DNA of 64,000 nt from Flavobacterium xinjiangense (GCF_900142885.1 NZ_FRCL01000002.1:248001-312000); one strand, 5' to 3'; shown: positions 36,060-46,059, numbered from the stretch's first letter. Notes: generated by a model not told the origin, from the letters alone. Numbers and translations: made by a program.

Positions 36060-36067
36060 CAAAGATA
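36060..36067 (-). promoter_or_regulatory. Probable -7 element of the mvaA operon
   Basis: On the minus strand TATCTTTG matches TAnnTTTG exactly, about 25 bases before the mvaA start. A TTTG lies upstream at 36092-36095, but with a 24-base spacer, longer than usual. Confidence 0.45.
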
Positions 36068-36209
36068 CGGTTTTAGCGCTTTTATTTACCTCAAATTATC
36101 TTCATTAAATTGTGGTTTTTAATATTGCTTTTTACATTTAACATAATAAATAGCCATTAATTGTAATTTTTTCACTAAAATTGACGGTTTTTATCTTTAA
36201 ATCAATCGT

Positions 36210-38411
36210 ATGAGTTCAAATAGAATTACAATCTTACTTTTATTCGTGTGTTTTACTGTTTTTGGACAGCAAAAAATCACAATTGATGAAATTTTTAATG
36301 GCACTTTTCGTGCTAAAGGAATGGATGAATTGCAGTCTATGAAACTTACCAATCAATATTCTGTTTTGAATACTGATCAGGCTTCTAAAAGTATGCAAAT
36401 TGATTTATACGATTTTGCTACTTTGAAAAAAGTGTCTGTTTTAATCGATACCAAGGATCATAAGGAATTGCCTATGATTGATAGCTATACATTTGATTCC
36501 TCCGAAAAAATGATTCTGTTGGCTTGCAATACGAATCAAATTTTCCGTCATTCTTTTACGGCAGATTACTATTTGTATAACATTGCAACCAAGCAGTTAA
36601 AGAAGTTATTTGATTTTCAGGTGCAGGAGCCAACTTTTTCTCCTGATGGAAAAAAGATAGCTTATGCCAAAGAGAATAACCTATATGTATACGATTTGGC
36701 TTCTAATCAATCAACTCCAATTACCGTTGACGGGAAGAAAAATGCTACTATTAACGGAATTACGGATTGGGTTTATGAAGAAGAATTTGCATTTGTAAGA
36801 GCATTTGACTGGAGTGCTGACAGCAAAAAAGTAGCGTACATTCGTTTTGACGAAAGCCAAGTACCAGAATTTTCTATGTCAATCTTTCACAAAGATTTGT
36901 ATCCAACAGTTGAAACATTCAAATATCCTAAAGCTGGTGAAAAAAATTCAGAAGTTTCATTACATATTTATGATGTAACTGCTAATGCGACCAAGAAAGT
37001 TAATTTAGGAAACTACAATGATTTTTACATTGCAAGGATGAAATGGACAAATAATTCTAATGTTTTGTCGGCACAGGTATTGAATCGCCATCAAGACAAT
37101 TTAGATATATTATTTATTGATGGTAATTCAGGAACTGCAAAAGTGGTTTTGAATGAAAAAGATAAAGCATATGTCGATGTAACCGATAATTTGACTTTCC
37201 TAAAAGACAATAGTTTTATTTGGACTAGTGAGAAAGACGGTTTTAATCATATCTACTTATATGATAACAATGGGAAACTGAAAAAACAAGTTACGTCCGG
37301 CAAATGGGAAGTGACTAATTATTATGGTTTTGATGAGAAAACCAATACTGTTTTTTATCAATCAGTGGAAAATGGTTCTATTAACAGAGATGTCTACAGA
37401 ATAGGTCTTGACGGAAAAAACAAAGTTCGATTATCGAAAAGCATTGGTGCAAATGCAGCTGTTTTTAGTCCGAATTATCAATATTATATCAATACTTTTT
37501 CAACAGCAACACAGCCTACAACTTATACGTTAAATGAGGCTAAAATGGGTAAACAAGTTCAAGTTATTGAAAGCAATGAAGCATTAGCTGCAAAATTGAA
37601 AGCGTATAATTTACCTTCAAAAGAATTTTTTGTTTTGAAAACAGAAAAAGGGAATGAGTTAAATGCTTGGATTATGAAACCAAAGGATTTTGATGCTTCC
37701 AAAAAATATCCAGTGTTTATGATTCAATATTCAGGACCTGGATCACAACAAGTAGTAAATCAGTGGGGTAGTTCTAATGAGTACTGGTTTATGATGTTAG
37801 CCCAACAAGGTTATATCATTGCCTGTGTTGATGGTCGCGGAACGGGTTTTAAAGGCGCTGCTTTTAAAAAAGTTACCCAAAAACAGTTGGGTAAATATGA
37901 AGTGGAAGATCAAATTGATGCTGCCAAAGTGATCGGAAATTACTCATTTGTTGATAAATCAAATATTGGAATCTGGGGTTGGAGTTATGGCGGATTTATG
38001 GCTTCCAATTGCATAATGAAAGGGAACGATGTTTTTAAAATGGCCATTGCAGTTGCTCCGGTAACGAATTGGAGATTTTATGACAGTATTTATACAGAAA
38101 GATATATGCAGACACCACAGGAAAATGCCAGTGGTTATGATGAAAATTCTCCAATCAATCATGTAGAAAAACTGAAAGGAAAGTTTTTATTAATACACGG
38201 TTCCGCAGATGATAATGTACATGTTCAAAATTCCATGCAAATGATGGAAGCGTTGATTCAAGCTAATAAGCAATTTGATTCACAGATTTATCCAGATAAA
38301 AACCACGGAATTTATGGAGGTAAAACCAGAATCCAACTGTACACTAAAATGACTAATTTCATCAAAGAAAATTTACAAACTAAAACAATAACTTCAAAAC
38401 AAACAATATGA
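36210..38411 (+). CDS. Dipeptidyl peptidase IV (S9 family)
   Basis: Exported serine peptidase that removes Xaa-Pro dipeptides from peptide N-termini. The 733-residue protein has a signal peptide (cleavage after CFTVFGQ), an eight-bladed propeller with the double-glutamate substrate clamp (WVYEEEFAF near residue 190), and an alpha/beta hydrolase domain. The catalytic triad is Ser592 in GWSYGG, Asp667 in GSADDNVH and His699 in DKNHGIYGG. Its stop overlaps the start of a peptide transporter by four bases, so released dipeptides are probably imported by that carrier. Confidence 0.95.
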   Translation: MSSNRITILLLFVCFTVFGQQKITIDEIFNGTFRAKGMDELQSMKLTNQYSVLNTDQASKSMQIDLYDFATLKKVSVLIDTKDHKELPMIDSYTFDSSEKMILLACNTNQIFRHSFTADYYLYNIATKQLKKLFDFQVQEPTFSPDGKKIAYAKENNLYVYDLASNQSTPITVDGKKNATINGITDWVYEEEFAFVRAFDWSADSKKVAYIRFDESQVPEFSMSIFHKDLYPTVETFKYPKAGEKNSEVSLHIYDVTANATKKVNLGNYNDFYIARMKWTNNSNVLSAQVLNRHQDNLDILFIDGNSGTAKVVLNEKDKAYVDVTDNLTFLKDNSFIWTSEKDGFNHIYLYDNNGKLKKQVTSGKWEVTNYYGFDEKTNTVFYQSVENGSINRDVYRIGLDGKNKVRLSKSIGANAAVFSPNYQYYINTFSTATQPTTYTLNEAKMGKQVQVIESNEALAAKLKAYNLPSKEFFVLKTEKGNELNAWIMKPKDFDASKKYPVFMIQYSGPGSQQVVNQWGSSNEYWFMMLAQQGYIIACVDGRGTGFKGAAFKKVTQKQLGKYEVEDQIDAAKVIGNYSFVDKSNIGIWGWSYGGFMASNCIMKGNDVFKMAIAVAPVTNWRFYDSIYTERYMQTPQENASGYDENSPINHVEKLKGKFLLIHGSADDNVHVQNSMQMMEALIQANKQFDSQIYPDKNHGIYGGKTRIQLYTKMTNFIKENLQTKTITSKQTI

Positions 38412-40099
38412 TTGAAACACAGGTGAAAACAGCACATCCAAAAGGTCTTTGGGTATTATTTGGAACAGAAATGTGGGAGCGCTTCAATTTCTATGGAATG
38501 CGGGCAATTTTAACCCTGTTCCTTATCAATTCATTAATGATGAAAGAGGCAGATGCTTCTATTATTTATGGAGGTTTCTTAGGACTTTGTTATTTGACAC
38601 CAATGTTAGGAGGATTCGTTGCCGATCGTTTTTTTGGAAATAGAAATTGTATTTTACTTGGAGGTTTAATGATGGCTATTGGACAGTTATTATTGTTCAC
38701 CAGTGCCAGTATTTTTGGTACAAACTTAAGTCTTGCCACTACATTAATGTGGTCGGCTTTAGGGATTATCATTTTTGGGAACGGTTTTTTTAAACCAAAT
38801 ATTTCAAGCATGGTGGGAAGTTTGTATCCAAAACAAGAAAAAAGTAAACTGGACACTGCTTTTACCATTTTCTACATGGGTATAAATTTAGGGGCTTTTC
38901 TAGGACAATTAATTTGCCCATTAATAGGGGATATTAAGGACGCAAACGGAATTAGAGATATTCATGCTTTTAAATGGGGATTTCTTGCCGCTTCTATTGC
39001 TATGTTAATAGGGACGTTAGTGTTCTATTTCTTGAAAAATAAATACGTGGTAACACCAGAAGGAAGACCTTTAGGAGGATTGCCATCTAAAAATGAAGCA
39101 TCAGATTTTGAAGAAGGAGAAGCGCAAAAAGCGGTGTTCTCTGCAAAATCTTTAGTAATGGCAGTAATTGCATTTGTTGTTTTGTTTTTTGCTTTTAGAT
39201 ATTTATTGGGAGGTGAAAATTTCATTAAAACAGTAATTTATCCAATTATCTATGCAAGTGGTTTGACCTTGGCAGGATTAATTATATCAGATACTTCGCT
39301 GACTAAAATAGAAAGAGACAGAATTTTCGTAATTTATATCGTTGCCTTTTTTATTATTTTCTTCTGGGCAGCTTTTGAACAAGCGGGATCTTCATTGACT
39401 TTTATCGCGGATAACCAAACCGACAGAAATTTCTTTGGATGGAATATGCCACCGTCGATGGTTCAAATTTTTAACGGTCTTTTCGTATTCTCGTTTGCAC
39501 TTCCTTTCAGTATTCTTTGGGATAAATTGAGAGCTTCTGGAAAAGAGCCAATTTCGCCCGTAAAACAAGCTATCGGATTAGGGTTAATCGCTTTGAGTTA
39601 TTTTATCTTGGCTTACAATGTGAAGGATTTAGGAAACAGCGGACTTTTAGGTATCAAATGGTTAATTTTAATGTACCTAATTCAGACTTTTGCTGAATTA
39701 TGTTTGTCGCCAATTGGATTGTCATTGGTAGGGAAGTTATCTCCAAAACGTTTTGCTTCTCTTTTATTCGGGGTTTTCTTTTTATCAAATGCAGCAGGAT
39801 ACGCGTTAGCAGGAACTTTAGGTTCAATTATTCCTGCAACGGGTGATAAATTTATTAAAGCGAAAGAATTAGGGATTGAATTACAACCTATTTTAGATAA
39901 GACAGTTACTCCAACAGCGGAGCAATTACAAATTCTAACAACCAATCAAATAGACGCATCAAATCCTATTTTTGCAGGATTTGAAATTCATAATCTTTTC
40001 GAATTTTTTATGGTATTTGTTGTTCTTACAGGGCTTGCAGCAGTAATATTGTTTGCTTTGACACCCGTTTTGAAAAAAATGATGCACGGTGTTCGATAA
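38408..40099 (+). CDS. POT-family peptide:H+ symporter
   Basis: Inner-membrane di/tripeptide transporter of 563 residues with about 14 hydrophobic segments. The diagnostic POT/PTR2 motif is EMWERFNFYGMRAIL in TM1, followed by FLGLCYLTPMLGGFVADRFFG and FFKPNISSMVG. Later helices contain the conserved FFWAAFEQAGSSL and TFAELCLSPIG. It is translationally coupled to the DPP-IV gene and followed by a second POT transporter. The C-terminus carries an insert (roughly residues 480-525) rich in polar residues before the last helix. Confidence 0.93.
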   Translation: MIETQVKTAHPKGLWVLFGTEMWERFNFYGMRAILTLFLINSLMMKEADASIIYGGFLGLCYLTPMLGGFVADRFFGNRNCILLGGLMMAIGQLLLFTSASIFGTNLSLATTLMWSALGIIIFGNGFFKPNISSMVGSLYPKQEKSKLDTAFTIFYMGINLGAFLGQLICPLIGDIKDANGIRDIHAFKWGFLAASIAMLIGTLVFYFLKNKYVVTPEGRPLGGLPSKNEASDFEEGEAQKAVFSAKSLVMAVIAFVVLFFAFRYLLGGENFIKTVIYPIIYASGLTLAGLIISDTSLTKIERDRIFVIYIVAFFIIFFWAAFEQAGSSLTFIADNQTDRNFFGWNMPPSMVQIFNGLFVFSFALPFSILWDKLRASGKEPISPVKQAIGLGLIALSYFILAYNVKDLGNSGLLGIKWLILMYLIQTFAELCLSPIGLSLVGKLSPKRFASLLFGVFFLSNAAGYALAGTLGSIIPATGDKFIKAKELGIELQPILDKTVTPTAEQLQILTTNQIDASNPIFAGFEIHNLFEFFMVFVVLTGLAAVILFALTPVLKKMMHGVR

Positions 40100-40128
40100 T
40101 ACTAAAAAATATTAATTTAATATCTTTC

Positions 40129-40154
40129 AAACCTACAAGAATTCTTGTAGGTTT
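40129..40154 (+). terminator. Perfect palindromic terminator between the two POT genes
   Basis: A 26-base perfect palindrome (AAACCTACAAGAA and its reverse complement) followed by GTTTTTTT. It separates the first POT gene from the second, which may then need its own promoter. Confidence 0.75.
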
Positions 40155-40176
40155 GTTTTTTTAAATACTACGCAAA

Positions 40177-41688
40177 ATGGCTCTAAATTTAACAATAGAA
40201 GAAATACAAAATTTCAAAGGCAAGTACCCAAAACAGTTGTGGTATTTATTTTTTAGTGAAATGTGGGAACGTTTCAGTTTTTATGGTATGCGTGGTATGC
40301 TGGTTATCTTTATGGTGAACCAATTAAATATGAATGCGGTAAATGCTAATTTGCAGTATGGAGCTACTCAGGCTTTTGTTTATGCGTTTACTTTTATTGG
40401 AGGGATGTTTGCCGATAAAATTCTGGGTTTTAGAAAATCCTTGTTTTGGGGTGGGATTTTAATGATTGCCGGAAGTATTATTTTGGCATTAGATCCTCAC
40501 CAATTTTTCTTTATCGGAATTAGTTTTACTATTATCGGGACTGGCTTTTTTAAACCAAATATTTCTACGATGGTGGGACGTTTGTACAAAGACGATGATA
40601 ATAGAAGGGATGCCGGTTTTTCTTTTTTCTATATGGGAGTAAATCTTGGTGCCTTGATTGGAGGTTATTTATGTATAGCTGTTGCAAATGGATCGATGCT
40701 GTCAAGTATTGTGCCGGAACATTTAAGATGGAATGTTGCTTTTGGTTTTGCAGCAATTTTAATGGTCATAAGTTTATTGACTTTTATTCAAACTCAAAAA
40801 AGCTTAGGGGATATTGGAATTTCACCTTTGTTGGCCGTGGAAACCTCTAAAAGAAAAGTCTACGAATACCTTACCTACATTGGTTCGTTAGCTGTTATTC
40901 CGGTTATTATTTTGTTAGTTTCTAATTCGGGCTATACTGATATGTTTATGTATATAATTGGGCCTTGTTCTTTATTATATTTGCTTTTTGAAATGAGAAA
41001 TTTTTCCGCTTCAGAGAATAAAAAATTAGTTGCTGCATTAGTGTTTGTTTTGTTTTCTATTGTTTTTTGGGCATTTTTCGAACAGAGTGGGGGCTCACTA
41101 AGTCTTTTTGCAGAAAGTAATTTGAGTAAAACGGTTTTAGGTGTGGCATTAGATCCAAACGGTGTGAATAATTCGGCTAATTCATTCTTTGTAATTGCTT
41201 TTGCGGCTCTTGTTGGATTAGTGTGGTTGTGGATGAGTAAACGAAAGATTGAACCAAATACGGTGGTGAAATTTGGATTAGGCTTTTTGTTTCTTGCAGG
41301 TGGTTTTTATGTTTTTTATTATACAAAGTTTTTTGCTGACGCAAATGGTGTCACCTCACTGGATTTGTTCACTTTTGGCTGGTTTGTTATCACTTTTGGA
41401 GAGTTGTGTTTATCACCAATTGGAATGTCTGCGATGACAAAATTGTCACCTCAGAAAGTGCAAGCTGTAATGATGGGGATGTGGTTTCTGGCGAGTGCTT
41501 ATGGGCAATATTTTGCTGGATTATTGGGGGCGAATATTGCAGGGGCGTCTGAAAATTCTACTAATCTTGAAAAATTGATTGTTTATGCCGATGGATATAA
41601 GCAATTGGCCATATATGCTTTAATCGCTGGGGTACTTTTAATTGTTATTTCACCCTTGGTAAAAAAATTAATGCAGGAAGTAAGATAG
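40177..41688 (+). CDS. POT-family peptide:H+ symporter (second copy)
   Basis: Second di/tripeptide transporter, 503 residues, clearly related to but distinct from the one upstream. It has EMWERFSFYGMRGMLVIF, FTFIGGMFADKILGFRKS, FFKPNISTMVGRLYKDDD, WAFFEQSGGSLSLFAES and TFGELCLSPIGMSAMTKLSPQ. It lacks the polar C-terminal insert of its neighbour and is about 60 residues shorter. Tandem copies with different sequences suggest different peptide preference or affinity. Confidence 0.92.
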   Translation: MALNLTIEEIQNFKGKYPKQLWYLFFSEMWERFSFYGMRGMLVIFMVNQLNMNAVNANLQYGATQAFVYAFTFIGGMFADKILGFRKSLFWGGILMIAGSIILALDPHQFFFIGISFTIIGTGFFKPNISTMVGRLYKDDDNRRDAGFSFFYMGVNLGALIGGYLCIAVANGSMLSSIVPEHLRWNVAFGFAAILMVISLLTFIQTQKSLGDIGISPLLAVETSKRKVYEYLTYIGSLAVIPVIILLVSNSGYTDMFMYIIGPCSLLYLLFEMRNFSASENKKLVAALVFVLFSIVFWAFFEQSGGSLSLFAESNLSKTVLGVALDPNGVNNSANSFFVIAFAALVGLVWLWMSKRKIEPNTVVKFGLGFLFLAGGFYVFYYTKFFADANGVTSLDLFTFGWFVITFGELCLSPIGMSAMTKLSPQKVQAVMMGMWFLASAYGQYFAGLLGANIAGASENSTNLEKLIVYADGYKQLAIYALIAGVLLIVISPLVKKLMQEVR

Positions 41689-41740
41689 GCGACATTTATG
41701 GTATTATTTTTGTTTAAATTTGTATAAAAATAGAGCAATT

Positions 41741-42202
41741 ATGAAAAAAATATATTTAATAACAGTATTCCTTTTAGGAATCGTTTCTTCACAAGCGCAA
41801 GAGTTAAAATGGCACACCAATGTTAAAGAAGCAATAGCTATTGGTAATAAAGAGAAAAAACCGTTGTTGATGTTTTTTACGGGCAGCGATTGGTGTGGGT
41901 GGTGCATTAGATTGCAAAAAGAAGTTTTGAAAACGCCTGAGTTTGAAAAATGGGCAAGTGCAAATGTAATTCTGGTAGAGTTAGATTATCCAAGAAGAAC
42001 TCCTCAAACACCAGAAATCAAGCAACAGAATAATGAATTGCAGCAAGCTTTTTCGATTCAAGGTTTTCCAACAATTTGCTTTGCAAATGGAACTACTAAA
42101 GACGGAAAAATCAATTTTGAAGGTTTAGGAACTACGGGATATGTAGCTGGTGGTCCAGCCGCTTGGCTTGAAGTTGCAAACGGAATTTTGAAAAAGAAAT
42201 AA
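41741..42202 (+). CDS. Exported thioredoxin-like protein
   Basis: Periplasmic thiol-disulfide protein of 153 residues. The signal peptide is cleaved after IVSSQAQ, and the thioredoxin fold has the active site FFTGSDWCGWCIRLQKEV (CGWC). The cis-proline region is IQGFPTICFAN. The GSDWCGWC signature is typical of a small family of secreted thioredoxins. The ATG at 41741 is preferred to an in-frame TTG at 41720 because it puts the signal peptide at the N-terminus. A TAAATTTG at 41715-41722 may be its -7 element. Confidence 0.85.
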   Translation: MKKIYLITVFLLGIVSSQAQELKWHTNVKEAIAIGNKEKKPLLMFFTGSDWCGWCIRLQKEVLKTPEFEKWASANVILVELDYPRRTPQTPEIKQQNNELQQAFSIQGFPTICFANGTTKDGKINFEGLGTTGYVAGGPAAWLEVANGILKKK

Positions 42203-42205
42203 TTT

Positions 42206-44242
42206 TTAATTCAATTTATAGAATCCCTTTTCACCAGTAGCGTGAAAAGGGATTTTTTGTTTAGCACAAGTCGCTTTCCAAATTTTCTGCATCGTTTTAT
42301 AGTTAGATGCATCAGCGACAACTATTTTCGGAGATAGAGTTTGAAACAAGCGTTCCAGATTTATTTTTGGAGATTGGGTAAGTACTAAAATATCCGGTTT
42401 TATATTTTTTGGATAAATGCCCAAACTATCTATAATGATAATTTTTTTCCCTTTGAAAAAGGCTACGTTTTGAATTCTTGTTATTGTTTTTAATTCACTG
42501 AAATTTCCAACCAAATAGGTGTTTAAAGTACTGTTTTTTGTGGTGATTTTTAAAATACTGTCATTTGCGTATAAACTGACATCATTGCCATTTCGCTCTG
42601 TAATAAGTGTATTTTTTTTCAAATTGAAAACCACCCATTCTTGCTGGTTTTGAATGTTATATTGGGTTTGCAAAAATGATGTTTGTAGAATAATAATAGT
42701 AATTAAAGCTAGAATTAATTTATTGAAAGTTGGTTTTTTAAACCAAATGATTAGTGCAATAAGGAACAAATAACTGCTGATTAAAAGGGAATAATTGAAC
42801 GAGATATTATGGATTATAAATTGTTCCACAGAAGCGATTGAATTAATTATTTTATTCAAATAATAGACACTCCATTCCAAAGGTTTGGCAAACACAAAAG
42901 GAACGTAGCCAAAAGCCGCCAAAACCATAACCAAAACGCCTAAAATCATTATAATACTTAGCAGCGGTATAATGACTAAATTAGTTACGAAGAATAATCC
43001 CGGAAATTGATGGAAGTAGTAAATGCTTAAAGGCAATGTTCCGATTTGTGCCGCAAAGGAAACCGTCAGAATATCCCAAATGTATTTTGTAATCTTATTT
43101 TTTGGTAACCAGACGGAGGTTAAAAGCGGTTGCAACCAAATAATAAAAAATAGAGCGATATAGCTTAATTGAAAACCAACATCAAATAGAAAGGAAGGTT
43201 CGAAAAGTAATATAATTAAGATGGAAACCAGTAACGTATGATAAATATTTACGCTTCGTCTTAAATGATTTCCTATTGCGACAAACGAAAACATGGTTAC
43301 AGAACGCACAACAGATGGTGCCAAACCTGCTATTAGACCGAAGATGGATAATGAGGCAAGAATGATTAGTAACTTTAAGAGTGAGCCTCGTTTTGTGTTG
43401 GGCAGAGGTTTAAGAATAAATGTTACAAATAGTAATATAAATCCAATATGCAATCCTGAGACCGACAATATATGTACAGCGCCAGCGTACTGATAATCCC
43501 GAATAATTTCAGGCGAAATATCTTGTTGCTGACCCAGAATTAATGCTAGGGCTACAGTTAATTCTGTTTTATTAAAGTTGCTTTTTTCTAAGTTATCAAT
43601 GATTTTAGACCTTAATTTGGAAGTATAATACCAAATGCTTTTATCTATTTCAGTTCCAATTTTTATTTCGGCAGACTCAGTGTAAACTTGCGCAAAGATT
43701 TGCTTGTTTTCGAGGTATTTACTGTAGTCAAATTGATTAGGGTTATTTGGAGGACTATTTTTATGTAAGGTAGTTTTGATTTGTAAAATATCGCCTATCT
43801 GAAATACATGTCGTAAACTGTCTTTTCGAATATTTAGGATTAACCTACCCGTGCTTTCTAATTGGTCTATACGGTTTACAATTGCAATATAACGTTCATT
43901 AGCTGTAGAACTTTTTAGCTTTTCTCGCAGAGTTATGGTAAGCAAATGGGGATTTTCATAAATGGAGCTGTAATGGGAGTAATTGCTTTTTTGAAAAAAA
44001 TCATTATGTGTGATATGCGTAATCATACCAATAAAAAACGAAAGTAAACAAGCGGTTAAACCAAAATATAGCTGAGGAATTTTATTTTTTCGCGATAAAA
44101 ACCAAGTAATTCCTAAGGCCAAAAATGTAATAAATAGTAAAAAAAATACTATTTGTGGATTTGCTTTTGAGTAAAATGCAGCAATTATTCCTAGAACGAA
44201 ACCAACTGTTATTCTCGCTAAAGGAAATTGGAGCACTTTCAT
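42206..44242 (-). CDS. comEC: ComEC/Rec2-family DNA-uptake protein
   Basis: Inner-membrane channel for single-stranded DNA entry in natural transformation. From the ATG at 44242 it has 678 residues (an upstream start at 44257 adds five). An N-terminal DUF4131-like region is followed by an OB-like soluble part (about 110-210). The Competence domain begins at QQDISPEIIRDYQYAGAVHILSVSGLHIGFIL, with many membrane helices. The C-terminal region (about 535-678) is where relatives carry a metallo-beta-lactamase-like domain, but no HxHxDH metal motif is visible, so it is probably a degenerate version. Convergent with the thioredoxin gene, three bases apart. Confidence 0.88.
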   Translation of the reverse strand: MKVLQFPLARITVGFVLGIIAAFYSKANPQIVFFLLFITFLALGITWFLSRKNKIPQLYFGLTACLLSFFIGMITHITHNDFFQKSNYSHYSSIYENPHLLTITLREKLKSSTANERYIAIVNRIDQLESTGRLILNIRKDSLRHVFQIGDILQIKTTLHKNSPPNNPNQFDYSKYLENKQIFAQVYTESAEIKIGTEIDKSIWYYTSKLRSKIIDNLEKSNFNKTELTVALALILGQQQDISPEIIRDYQYAGAVHILSVSGLHIGFILLFVTFILKPLPNTKRGSLLKLLIILASLSIFGLIAGLAPSVVRSVTMFSFVAIGNHLRRSVNIYHTLLVSILIILLFEPSFLFDVGFQLSYIALFFIIWLQPLLTSVWLPKNKITKYIWDILTVSFAAQIGTLPLSIYYFHQFPGLFFVTNLVIIPLLSIIMILGVLVMVLAAFGYVPFVFAKPLEWSVYYLNKIINSIASVEQFIIHNISFNYSLLISSYLFLIALIIWFKKPTFNKLILALITIIILQTSFLQTQYNIQNQQEWVVFNLKKNTLITERNGNDVSLYANDSILKITTKNSTLNTYLVGNFSELKTITRIQNVAFFKGKKIIIIDSLGIYPKNIKPDILVLTQSPKINLERLFQTLSPKIVVADASNYKTMQKIWKATCAKQKIPFHATGEKGFYKLN
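42222..42254 (+). terminator. Terminator of the thioredoxin gene, inside the comEC coding end
   Basis: AATCCCTTTTCAC and GTGAAAAGGGATT form a 13-bp perfect stem around CAGTAGC followed by TTTTG. It lies within the last 17 codons of the opposite-strand comEC gene. Confidence 0.8.
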
Positions 44243-44334
44243 GTTTCTAAAGTACACTTTTTTTAGTAAGAAATAACTTTGTATTTAAAAATAATGAGAT
44301 AGAACTTTAATTCACTAGGCCAAATTAGTAACTA

Positions 44335-44835
44335 TTATAAAATTCTATTTAACTGAGCATATGTTCTTTTGTAGTAAGACTCTTTTGTTGAGGAAATAAT
44401 CACTCCTTTTGAGGTAGAGGAATGTATGAATATTATTTCGTCCTCATTGACATCAATGACCATTCCCACATGATTAATTTGAGATTTTCCATTCGTTTTA
44501 AAAAAGATTAAATCTCCTTTTTTGGCTTCTTCTCGATCAATAACCACTCCTGTTTTTGATTGTTGATAAGAAGAGTGTGGAAGTTGAACATTGTGCGCGT
44601 TAAAAATAGTGCATATTAATCCTGAACAGTCATAGCCAGCTTTTGTAGTGCCAGCGTATTGATATTTAACGCCTATGTTTTCAGTTGCAGTATCGATTAA
44701 TTCTTCTATCAAACGACTTGTCTTCCTTTTTTCTGATTTAGTGGGATTCTCTTTTTTTGAAGTTATAACCGCAGCTGTGGGTTTACAGGAAGTAAAAAGG
44801 AGAACTAATAAAGAAAGAGACAGTAAGTGTTTCAA
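44335..44835 (-). CDS. NlpC/P60 cell-wall peptidase lipoprotein
   Basis: Peptidoglycan endopeptidase (C40 family) of 166 residues. The lipoprotein signal is VLLFTSC (cysteine near residue 17). The catalytic cysteine is in AGYDCSGLICTIF, followed by LPHSSYQQSKTG and the catalytic histidine region QINHVGMVIDVNEDEIIFIHSS. Size and motif order match small Spr/NlpC-type lipoproteins. It lies between comEC and lpxB on the same strand with short gaps. Confidence 0.9.
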   Translation of the reverse strand: MKHLLSLSLLVLLFTSCKPTAAVITSKKENPTKSEKRKTSRLIEELIDTATENIGVKYQYAGTTKAGYDCSGLICTIFNAHNVQLPHSSYQQSKTGVVIDREEAKKGDLIFFKTNGKSQINHVGMVIDVNEDEIIFIHSSTSKGVIISSTKESYYKRTYAQLNRIL

Positions 44836-44882
44836 AAGTTTTTGTTTTTGTAAAAGAATAAAAGTCTATGAAACGACCGAAG

Positions 44883-45995
44883 TTACTGTAAATCAGCAAC
44901 AATTAATTTTGCTGTTTTTTTACTCGCACCAATTCCGCCAAGTTTCTCCTCTAATAACTCATATTCTTTTAAAATAGTACTTCGATGAGTAGATTCCAGT
45001 ATTTTTTTTAATTCCTCTCGAATGCGTTTATTAGAACAGTCTTCCTGAATTAATTCAGTTACCACTTCTTTATCCATAATCAAATTGACCAATGAAATGA
45101 ATTTAAGGGTGACTATTCGTTTTGCAATTTGGTAAGAAGCCCAGCTTCCTTTATAGCATACAACCTCCGGAACCTTGAATAGTGCTGTTTCTAATGTTGC
45201 CGTACCAGACGTGACTAATGCGGCAGTCGCATTTTGCAGCAAGTCATAGGTTTTGTTTGATATAAACTTTATATTTTCATTTGAAATGAACTTTTCATAA
45301 AATGAAAATTCCTGACTTGGGGCACCTGCAATCACAAATTGATAATCCGGAAAATCATTGACCACGCTCAGCATCACCGATAGCATTTTTGTAATTTCTT
45401 GTTGTCGGCTACCTGGCAAAATGGCGATGATAGGTTTTTCGTTTAATTGATTTTCATTTCTGAAAACAGTAGCGTCAATTGGTTTTTGGTTATGAATTGC
45501 ATCAATCAATGGATGACCAACAAATTCCACAGGAAAATGATGCTTGTCTTCATAAAAACTTTTTTCGAATGGTAAAATCACATACATTTTATCGATGTCA
45601 CGTTTGATATCAGCAATTCGGTTTTCTTTCCAGGCCCAAATTTGGGGTGAAATATAGTAGTGAGTTTTCATGCCTAACCCTTTTGCCCATTTTGCAATTC
45701 GTAAATTAAAACCAGGATAATCTATAAAAATAATTACATCGGGTTGAAAGTTTGTGATGTCTTTTTTACATATTTTGATGTTATTCAAAATAGTTTTTAA
45801 ATTGAAAATCACTTCAACAAAGCCCATAAAAGCCAATTGGCGGTAATGTTTTACTAATGTGCCACCAACATTTTGCATCAAATCGCCGCCCCAGAACCGA
45901 ATATCAGCATTAGGTTCTTCTTCGTAAAGTGCTTTCATCAAATTAGAACCATGTAAATCTCCTGACGCTTCTCCTGCTATGATGTAGTATTTCAT
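44883..45995 (-). CDS. lpxB: Lipid-A-disaccharide synthase
   Basis: Glycosyltransferase that joins lipid X and UDP-diacylglucosamine into the lipid A disaccharide. The 370-residue protein begins KYYIIAGEASGDLHGSNLM, the LpxB signature. It also has YYISPQIWAWKENR, VGHPLIDAI, ILPGSRQQEI and the C-terminal LVTSGTATLETALFKVPEVVCY. It works at the inner-membrane face. A promoter is visible upstream, so it can be transcribed separately from surE. Confidence 0.95.
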   Translation of the reverse strand: MKYYIIAGEASGDLHGSNLMKALYEEEPNADIRFWGGDLMQNVGGTLVKHYRQLAFMGFVEVIFNLKTILNNIKICKKDITNFQPDVIIFIDYPGFNLRIAKWAKGLGMKTHYYISPQIWAWKENRIADIKRDIDKMYVILPFEKSFYEDKHHFPVEFVGHPLIDAIHNQKPIDATVFRNENQLNEKPIIAILPGSRQQEITKMLSVMLSVVNDFPDYQFVIAGAPSQEFSFYEKFISNENIKFISNKTYDLLQNATAALVTSGTATLETALFKVPEVVCYKGSWASYQIAKRIVTLKFISLVNLIMDKEVVTELIQEDCSNKRIREELKKILESTHRSTILKEYELLEEKLGGIGASKKTAKLIVADLQ

Positions 45996-46059
45996 GTTTA
46001 TTTGGTGTTTAGAGGCTTAACTCTGAAATCAGATTTTTATTTAGTATTACTTAAGTAAA

